From Deltaproteobacteria bacterium (GTDB lineage: Bacteria > Desulfobacterota > Desulfobacteria > Desulfobacterales > UBA11574), in contig JAFDCA010000480.1 in assembly GCA_019313025.1 (NCBI GenBank), positions 1 to 5,611 of the forward strand: a DNA stretch of 5,611 bases. Reading direction: 5' to 3'. Below, one piece after another: positions 1 to 4,626 of the stretch. How positions within the stretch are numbered: position 1 is the first letter of the stretch; every line of letters starts with the position of its first letter. Made by a program: the position numbers and the translations under genes. A model generated the notes under the pieces. It did no database searches. It was not told the DNA's origin and saw only the letters and a program-made list of their open reading frames with translations.

Positions 1-118
1 CAACAGTATGTCAACTGAGGATATTCATATGGCCCTAAGAAAAAAACTCCCTTATAAGGAAACACAAGATTACATTCAAAGAGTGTTTGGCAGATCTAAA
101 ATTTATCGAGCTTTATAA
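1..118 (+). CDS. C-terminal tail of a truncated gene, possibly a lytic transglycosylase
   Basis: An open frame enters from the left edge (codons in phase with base 2) and ends at TAA 116-118, leaving about 38 residues. The visible end reads LPYKETQDYIQRVFGRSKIY before the last residues. A segment of the form 'lP-x-x-E-T-x-x-Y-[VI]-x-[RK]-V' followed by a Tyr-containing tail is typical of the extreme C-terminus of SLT-type (Slt/MltC/MltE-like) lytic transglycosylases, where it follows the catalytic lysozyme-like fold. The catalytic Glu and the rest of the domain lie outside the window, so the assignment rests on this one motif. If correct, the product would cleave peptidoglycan in the periplasm, which suits the envelope lipoproteins that follow on the same strand 55 bases downstream. 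Coding status is fairly likely; the family is a moderate guess. Confidence 0.5.
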   Translation, partial: NSMSTEDIHMALRKKLPYKETQDYIQRVFGRSKIYRAL

Positions 119-161
119 ACGTTATTTTTTTAAGTTATAAAACTGTTTACCGAATAATAAA

Positions 162-168
162 AAGGAGG
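162..168 (+). promoter_or_regulatory. Strong Shine-Dalgarno of the first LPP20 lipoprotein
   Basis: AAGGAGG is a near-perfect anti-16S match. It lies 5 bases before ATG 174 and 8 bases before ATG 177, so either adjacent in-frame Met codon could be used; the second has the more usual spacing. The two starts differ by one residue and do not change the signal peptide. The AT-rich 119-161 stretch could hold a promoter (a TATAAA lies at 136-141), but I see no convincing -35 partner. Confidence 0.8.
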
Positions 169-173
169 CGTAG

Positions 174-770
174 ATGATGAACGAAAAAAAACGGATTTTG
201 ATGTTGAGTTTTGTCATTGTGGGATTGATTTTAGTTATGGCCTGTGCAACACCACAAGGGCCTAAACCGGCTCCGTCTGTTGAAGAAACCCAGTGTATTC
301 CGGATTGGACTGTGAACCCGCCTTCAGCGGAAGACGGTGTCTATGGGAGCGGACTTGCCAAGATGAATCAGCCTGCAATGTCCAAAACTTCAGCAGACCA
401 GCGGGCACGCCAAGAAGTCGTTATGGCCATTGAGGTGAAAGTACAGGCCATGGTAAAAGATTTTATGCAACAATCCGGCATTGGTGATGCAGCCCAATCA
501 CTCCAATTCGCCCAATCGGTGGGTAAAGGTATTTCTTCCCGTGTTCTTCAAGGCTGTCAAATCGTAAAGCGTAAAGTATGCCCGGACGGTACCTGGCATA
601 GTCTGGCGCTGTGGCCCATTGGAAATGCTAACGAACTTAAACAGGAGATCAATAACCAGGCTAAAAAACAGATTAAAAATGAGTATGCCCTTTACAACGA
701 ATTCAAGGCTAAAAACGGCTTTGAAGAATTGCAAAAAGAACTCGACAAACTCGACTTTACAGAAAAATAG
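174..770 (+). CDS. LPP20-family outer-membrane lipoprotein
   Basis: The 198-residue product starts with a short basic n-region (NEKKR), a hydrophobic core and a lipobox V-M-A-C with the lipidated Cys at residue 24. The +2 residue is Ala rather than Asp, which under the E. coli rule favours outer-membrane sorting. A Pro-rich spacer (27-35) leads to the LPP20 signature: I-P-D-W at 42-45, V-Y-G-S-G at 56-60, then an Ala-rich helix with DQRARQEV (75-82). The domain closes with a strand near residues 140-147 (TWHSLALW) and a charged helical tail to the end. LPP20 proteins include the Helicobacter antigen Lpp20 and Vibrio/Campylobacter FlgP, a flagellar basal-disk lipoprotein, but many members have no known role. 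Cys 41, 128 and 136 are extra cysteines that could form a disulfide. The 55-base spacing to the gene ending at 118 and the strong ribosome site make it a confident gene. Its partners are probably the related proteins downstream; co-transcription across the 351-base gap is uncertain. Confidence 0.92.
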   Translation: MMNEKKRILMLSFVIVGLILVMACATPQGPKPAPSVEETQCIPDWTVNPPSAEDGVYGSGLAKMNQPAMSKTSADQRARQEVVMAIEVKVQAMVKDFMQQSGIGDAAQSLQFAQSVGKGISSRVLQGCQIVKRKVCPDGTWHSLALWPIGNANELKQEINNQAKKQIKNEYALYNEFKAKNGFEELQKELDKLDFTEK

Positions 771-891
771 ACGCCCTTAATTTGCTTTCACTGAAATCAT
801 TGATGCCTAAATGAAACGGCTTGTTCAGGATCAATCCGAAACGCTCCGCCCATAATAAATAGTTTTCAATCATTAAAGAGCTTGCCGAAGG

Positions 892-936
892 GGGTATCCG
901 CCTGATAGACAGAAATAAAAATAAAGACGGATACCC
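892..936. repeat. 9-bp perfect inverted repeat with 27-base loop
   Basis: GGGTATCCG at 892-900 is exactly complementary to CGGATACCC at 928-936. The 27-base spacer is A-rich. There is no downstream T-run, so it is not a Rho-independent terminator. It could be a binding site with two half-sites, a stem in a leader RNA, or the ends of a tiny palindromic element. Confidence 0.6.
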
Positions 937-986
937 TAATCCTGAAAGTTTCGCCTATTTTGTTCAAAATCATTTGGTGTTGCATA

Positions 987-997
987 GGGTCAGACCC
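987..997. repeat. GGGTCAGACCC palindromic motif
   Basis: GGGTC and GACCC flank a single A, giving a perfect 5-bp inverted repeat. Motifs of the GGGTCAGACCC type resemble short palindromes I associate from memory with dispersed repeats near REP-associated Y1 transposases in proteobacteria; that link is not verified here, and no transposase gene is in the window. Confidence 0.4.
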
Positions 998-1045
998 AAT
1001 GTGTCCTCAACCACTTAAAACCGGCGTTGTGTTCAGAAAAAAATT

Positions 1046-1069
1046 GTACATACTGAAAGCAGTAAGTAC
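1046..1069 (+). repeat. Tetraloop hairpin in the leader of the tandem-LPP20 gene
   Basis: The arms are GTACATACTG (1046-1055) and CAGTAAGTAC (1060-1069), separated by AAAG. Nine of ten positions pair, with one A/A mismatch between 1050 and 1065. A T-G wobble (1045/1070) and a T-A pair (1044/1071) extend the stem. It ends 52 bases before the preferred GTG start. With no following T-run it is more likely a leader RNA structure or protein-binding site than a terminator. Confidence 0.6.
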
Positions 1070-1121
1070 GACTAGTTGTTGCCGTCAATTTGTAAACACA
1101 GGAATAACTCCCGGTTGCATC

Positions 1122-1955
1122 GTGATAAGATTAGTCTTGCCGGTCTTATTGATGATATCGCTGATTTCCTGTCAGGTTCCCCAGCAAAACCTTACATCGT
1201 CATCCGAAAATTCCGATCTATCTAAAATTTTGTTGATACCACGATGGTATGCTGAACTGCCGAACGTTAATGGTTGCCGGCTTGCCTATGGCTACGGTGG
1301 ATTATACCTTGACAACACACGCCAGAAAGAAGCGATCATAAAAAACGGTGCGGCGAATATGGCGAAAAACGATAAAGTGCTTATTAAAGCAGGATGGGTT
1401 GGAACGCAAAGCCGCAGCCAAGGATTGACCGCATCCTATATTTTGGAAAAAGAGTGGCAGGATCGAGCCTCGCTTCTTGAAAAAAACCTGAGGATTGTTC
1501 GTGAATATCGTATGAAAAATGGCGTTATTGCACTTTGTGCGTTTTGTCCGGATGAGGCATTGTTTCAAAACCTGATAAATCAGATTGATGACAGCCCTGT
1601 CAACATAAATGCTGATGAGCCGCCTGAATGGGTCAGAGAACCAAAATCACACCCGGATTATATATATGGCATCGGCACTGCGCCAAGCCGGATTAAACCG
1701 GGCAAGGCTTGGGAGGAAGCCGAGCGCCAAGCCAGGGCTGCTTTGGCGCTTAATCTTGCAGGGCGACATAATATTCTTCTAAAAACAATCTCTGAAAATA
1801 CGAGTTCCATGTCCCAGAAACTTTCCGAGACCGATGCTGAAATTGCTTTAACCAATGTCACAATCATTCGACATGGTTATAGCTATGCCAACAAATCATT
1901 CTATGCTCTGGCTCAAATGCCAACTCCGGCGCACCGGGTTAATACTGATAACTGA
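1122..1955 (+). CDS. Lipoprotein with two tandem LPP20-like domains
   Basis: Starting at GTG 1122 the product is 277 residues and opens with MIRLVLPVLLMISLISC, a compact lipoprotein signal with lipobox L-I-S-C and lipid-anchored Cys 17. The frame is open back to ATG 960, but that start, or ATG 999, would put 40-54 residues of cysteine-rich, unconserved-looking sequence before the signal peptide, so I prefer the GTG; its ribosome site is poor (an AGGA 18 bases upstream). Domain A: I-P-R-W-Y at 39-43, Y-G-Y-G at 56-59, an Ala/Asn helix, then a strand GVIALCAFC near 134-142. Domain B: P-E-W at 168-170, Y-G-I-G at 182-185, an Ala-rich helix (AERQARAALAL), then strand FYALAQMP near the end. Domain B is a clear LPP20 match; domain A is more divergent. 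A C-A-F-C motif (139-142) plus Cys 52 is unusual. Probably outer-membrane anchored; likely co-transcribed with the next gene, 64 bases away. Function unknown. Confidence 0.85.
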   Translation: MIRLVLPVLLMISLISCQVPQQNLTSSSENSDLSKILLIPRWYAELPNVNGCRLAYGYGGLYLDNTRQKEAIIKNGAANMAKNDKVLIKAGWVGTQSRSQGLTASYILEKEWQDRASLLEKNLRIVREYRMKNGVIALCAFCPDEALFQNLINQIDDSPVNINADEPPEWVREPKSHPDYIYGIGTAPSRIKPGKAWEEAERQARAALALNLAGRHNILLKTISENTSSMSQKLSETDAEIALTNVTIIRHGYSYANKSFYALAQMPTPAHRVNTDN

Positions 1956-1971
1956 ACAAAAATATTTTTGT
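1956..1971. promoter_or_regulatory. 16-bp perfect AT-rich palindrome after the tandem-LPP20 stop codon
   Basis: ACAAAAATATTTTTGT is its own reverse complement over all 16 bases and begins directly after the TGA at 1953-1955. A dimeric regulator site or bend site is possible. As an RNA stem it would be all A-U apart from one C-G pair and without a proper loop, so termination is unlikely. It lies about 50 bases before the start of the large lipoprotein gene, where an operator would fit. Confidence 0.5.
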
Positions 1972-1982
1972 CCATATCATTG

Positions 1983-2006
1983 CCTCAAGTCTAAATCGCT
2001 GAGGTG
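1983..2006 (+). promoter_or_regulatory. Ribosome binding site inside a short hairpin
   Basis: GAGGTG at 2001-2006 is the only Shine-Dalgarno-like run ahead of the large lipoprotein gene. Its GAGG lies in the 3' arm of an inverted repeat (CCTCA 1983-1987 with TGAGG 2000-2004, 12-base loop; a G-T wobble extends it by one). Spacing to ATG 2020 is 13 bases, longer than ideal, while spacing to ATG 2015 is 8. The 2015 ATG makes only a two-codon frame (ATG-ATA-TGA) whose stop overlaps the real start. Partial masking of initiation or local re-initiation is possible; the stem is short, so this is tentative. Confidence 0.4.
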
Positions 2007-2019
2007 AAAAGATTATGAT

Positions 2020-4593
2020 ATGAAATCTTTTCTAAAAACAATACTTCTGTTTGCCTTCGTATTAATGATCTGGTCTTTACTATCCGCTTGTCGGGGCGGG
2101 TTGAATAAAAACATAGACAGCATTCAAGAAAAGTTTGATCATAAAATTCCTTCTGAAAACATTTTTGTTGCACCAGATTATGATAAAGATAAACCACTGA
2201 CTGTAGCCATCCTTCCCTTTGAAAACCTGAGCCAGGAAAAAGAGGCATCTGATCTTTTACAGCGTCTTTTTTACAATAATTTCAGCTCTTTGGCATATAG
2301 AGATGTTGAGCTTGGCCATATTAATGCTAAGCTGCCGAATTTTAAACCCCAAAATATTTTTAAGACGATCGACCCGACGAAAACTGGAAAACTTCTTGAT
2401 TCTGATGCGCTGATCATTGGGAGGATAACGGAATTTGAAACTTTTTATGCTGGAGTTTATTCTTCTTTTACTGTTTCTGTAGAACTTAAAATGATTGATA
2501 CGGAAACACAGCGGTTGTTGTGGTCAGCGAAACATAAGGAGGTACAAAGAAGCGGAAGCATCCCGACAACTCCCATCGGGGCTATTATTGCTGCGGCTTC
2601 TAATGCACTTGATCTATCAAGATATCATATAATCACCACAATCAACAAACTTAGCCAATCTTTAGTAGAGACCATTCCGCCTTCGGCCAACTTAAAGGGG
2701 AAATCATTTCCTAAAATAACCAATCTCGTTCATAACGGGATGAACCGATTTCTTAAAAAGGGGGAACGCCTTGAAGTCGGTGTCGAAGGCACTGCCGGGT
2801 TAAAGGCGACGTTTAGTATTGAGCCCCAAGGCGTTACAGTCCAAATGCAAGAAAAAACTCCGGGTACTTATATCGGTTCATATATTGTTCGGCCTAAAGA
2901 TTCTATCCACGATGGTCTTATTGTCGTTCTTTTGTCAGACAGCTGGAACAATATATGCAGATGGGAAGACACCCTGGGTTTTGTGAATATCGATGGCATT
3001 CCGCCGGATTCCCCTTCAGGTATACAGGCAATTCCGAACAACCAAAAAGCAATTCTCCGATGGAACAAATCCGCGACAGTAGATGTCGTCGGTTACAACA
3101 TATTGCGGAGTACACCTCCTTTATCTGGTTACGAAAAAATTCATACCACGGAATTTAACCGCTTTGAAGATAAAGATTTGATAAATTATACCACTTATTT
3201 TTACCGTATCATCGCAGCCGACCAAGCCGGCAACGAAAGCCAAATAATGGTCGGTATTCCGTGTACCCCTGTACCACCAGGTCCGACATCGATTGAAGGG
3301 CGTCTTTCTGATGAATCGACCTGGCATTCCGGTGCCAATCCCTATCGTTTGAAAGGTGATGTCATTGTTCCGAAAGGTTCCATGCTCATTATTAAGCTGG
3401 GTGTCGTTGTTGAAGCGGATACAAAATCCCGTTTGATCATTCATGGCCGATTGGACGCCAGTGGAGATAAGAACGCCCCCGTGCTTTTTACAGCAGCCGA
3501 TATAAACGAAAACTGGGGCGGAATCGTCTTTGAAAGATCTGAGGAAAAATGTAGGCTGTCTAATTTTGAAATAAATGATGCTGAAATCGGTATTCGAATT
3601 ATCGAAAGCTCTCCGGAAATCGATACTGGTACCGTCAAAGAGTGCACTACCGGAATTAGAATTGAGGGTAGCCGCGCAGCGCCTGTACTGGATGACCTAA
3701 CCGTTTATAAAAATAAAACCAATGGCATCGAGGTCGCGGATATGGCGAACGCGCGCATCAAACGCTGCCGAATCGCTTACAACTCGGATTCCGGCGTAAA
3801 ATTAGACCGTTCACCGGCCAAAGTGCTTAAAAATGACATCAGCTATAACAAAAATGGCGTTCTCCTCGATCAATCTCCTGCACTGATTGGTGGAAATCTG
3901 ATCATCGATAATTCTCAGAATGAAATAAAAGCAATAAATATCGATCTTCCATCATTGAATGTCGATCTGAACTATTTCGGTGATCCCCAAAATGTCCGCA
4001 TTTTCAGCTCGCATCCAGATCGTAAAACAGCCGGTGTCGTAATCCTGGGTTCTAAAGACGTTAAGGGGGGACGCAGGTCAGTCATGATGGATTCCTTTCC
4101 TGAATCCGCTCCAATACATGAAAGAAGCTTGGTAATTGTTACCCGTAGATCGAAAAAAACTGATTCAAAAAAAATTGAGAATCCGCCGGCCGAACAAAAT
4201 TCTGCCGCGAGCCAGCAGAACATCCAGGCAGCTCTCACAAAAACTGCGCTGAATGCTTTTATTGAAGGCGTCTCTGCTGTACGCAAAAAGGATTATCCGA
4301 CCGCCATCAGACTCCTGAATATCGCCAAAACAGAGAAATCACGTGAGGCCGAAACACGGTTTTGGCTTGGATTTTGTTATCTTGAGATCGGCCAGTTGAA
4401 AGAGGCGGTCTTCAATTATTACAAAGCCACAAAACTCGATCCCGATAACACACAATACCTTTTACATTTGGGCACTGCGTTTTATCTGTCGGGGCAGCCC
4501 TTAAAAGCCGAAATTATATACAAGGAAGTTTTGCGGCGTGAGCCGGGTAACAAGGACGCCCAACAATTTTTAACATTACTTCACGAAAATTAA
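2020..4593 (+). CDS. Multidomain lipoprotein: GNA1162-like, Ig-like, FN3, parallel beta-helix, TPR
   Basis: 857 residues. Lipobox L-S-A-C puts the lipidated Cys at 24, followed by Arg, favouring the outer membrane. Residues about 58-220 resemble the GNA1162/DUF799 family, which has a CsgG/LpoB-like fold: VAILPFENLS at 62-71, DALIIGRITEF at 129-139, then a strand-rich stretch ending MIDTETQRLLWSAKH. Residues about 225-325 form an Ig-like beta domain of the type with G-E-x-L near 248 and P-G-T-Y-x-G-S-Y at 281-288. Residues 328-412 are FN3 (PPDSPSG start, LRWNKS, YNILRS, YFYRIIAADQAGNES). Residues about 430-680 are a right-handed beta-helix (NosD/PbH1 type): coil-start glycines at 524, 545, 569, 592 and 613 give 21-24 residue rungs. 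A charged Ser/Lys-rich linker (about 684-740) leads to about three TPRs (744-850; YPTAIRLL, LKEAVFNYYKATKLDPDN, PLKAEIIYKEVLRREPGN). No enzyme active site is visible; it looks like an adhesion or scaffold protein. It ends 33 bases before the next gene, probably in one operon. Confidence 0.95.
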   Translation: MKSFLKTILLFAFVLMIWSLLSACRGGLNKNIDSIQEKFDHKIPSENIFVAPDYDKDKPLTVAILPFENLSQEKEASDLLQRLFYNNFSSLAYRDVELGHINAKLPNFKPQNIFKTIDPTKTGKLLDSDALIIGRITEFETFYAGVYSSFTVSVELKMIDTETQRLLWSAKHKEVQRSGSIPTTPIGAIIAAASNALDLSRYHIITTINKLSQSLVETIPPSANLKGKSFPKITNLVHNGMNRFLKKGERLEVGVEGTAGLKATFSIEPQGVTVQMQEKTPGTYIGSYIVRPKDSIHDGLIVVLLSDSWNNICRWEDTLGFVNIDGIPPDSPSGIQAIPNNQKAILRWNKSATVDVVGYNILRSTPPLSGYEKIHTTEFNRFEDKDLINYTTYFYRIIAADQAGNESQIMVGIPCTPVPPGPTSIEGRLSDESTWHSGANPYRLKGDVIVPKGSMLIIKLGVVVEADTKSRLIIHGRLDASGDKNAPVLFTAADINENWGGIVFERSEEKCRLSNFEINDAEIGIRIIESSPEIDTGTVKECTTGIRIEGSRAAPVLDDLTVYKNKTNGIEVADMANARIKRCRIAYNSDSGVKLDRSPAKVLKNDISYNKNGVLLDQSPALIGGNLIIDNSQNEIKAINIDLPSLNVDLNYFGDPQNVRIFSSHPDRKTAGVVILGSKDVKGGRRSVMMDSFPESAPIHERSLVIVTRRSKKTDSKKIENPPAEQNSAASQQNIQAALTKTALNAFIEGVSAVRKKDYPTAIRLLNIAKTEKSREAETRFWLGFCYLEIGQLKEAVFNYYKATKLDPDNTQYLLHLGTAFYLSGQPLKAEIIYKEVLRREPGNKDAQQFLTLLHEN

Positions 4594-4615
4594 AATCTGA
4601 AAGATTCAGAAGGAT

Positions 4616-4621
4616 AAGGAG
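4616..4621 (+). promoter_or_regulatory. Shine-Dalgarno deciding the DUF4384 gene start
   Basis: AAGGAG ends 5 bases before ATG 4627. The nearer ATG at 4622 abuts the site with no spacing and reads only ATG-CCA-TGA, so 4627 is the start; it also gives a proper signal peptide. Confidence 0.75.
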
Positions 4622-4626
4622 ATGCC

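Larger units (their letters stand above)
771..1121 (+). other. Non-coding gap rich in inverted repeats
   Basis: No convincing gene fills these 351 bases. Three inverted repeats are present (892-936, 987-997, 1046-1069; listed separately). No stem followed by a T-run is seen after 770, so no intrinsic terminator is called. A stop-free frame runs 863-1018 without a usable start codon. The frame of the next gene stays open back to ATG 960, but the signal peptide argues that translation begins near 1122. Any promoter for the downstream genes probably lies here, though I found no clear -35/-10 pair. The region could be a long structured leader or scar tissue from a small mobile or palindromic repeat. 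Confidence 0.6.

Noticed and set aside
112..141. TTTATAA / TTATAAA inverted repeat after the first gene, with a T-run inside the loop
   Set aside because: The stem is purely A-T and the T-run is in the loop rather than after the stem, so it does not qualify as an intrinsic terminator.
811..855. Tiny frame ATG...TAA of 14 codons in the gap
   Set aside because: There is no Shine-Dalgarno sequence and the length is well within chance.
960..1121. N-terminal extension of the tandem-LPP20 protein from ATG 960 or 999
   Set aside because: It places the lipoprotein signal peptide at internal residues 55-71, has no good ribosome site, and contains the palindrome and tetraloop hairpin.
3121..3444. Minus-strand open frame of about 107 codons under the FN3/beta-helix region
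   Set aside because: It is antisense to a well-supported gene, without a ribosome site or recognisable domain.
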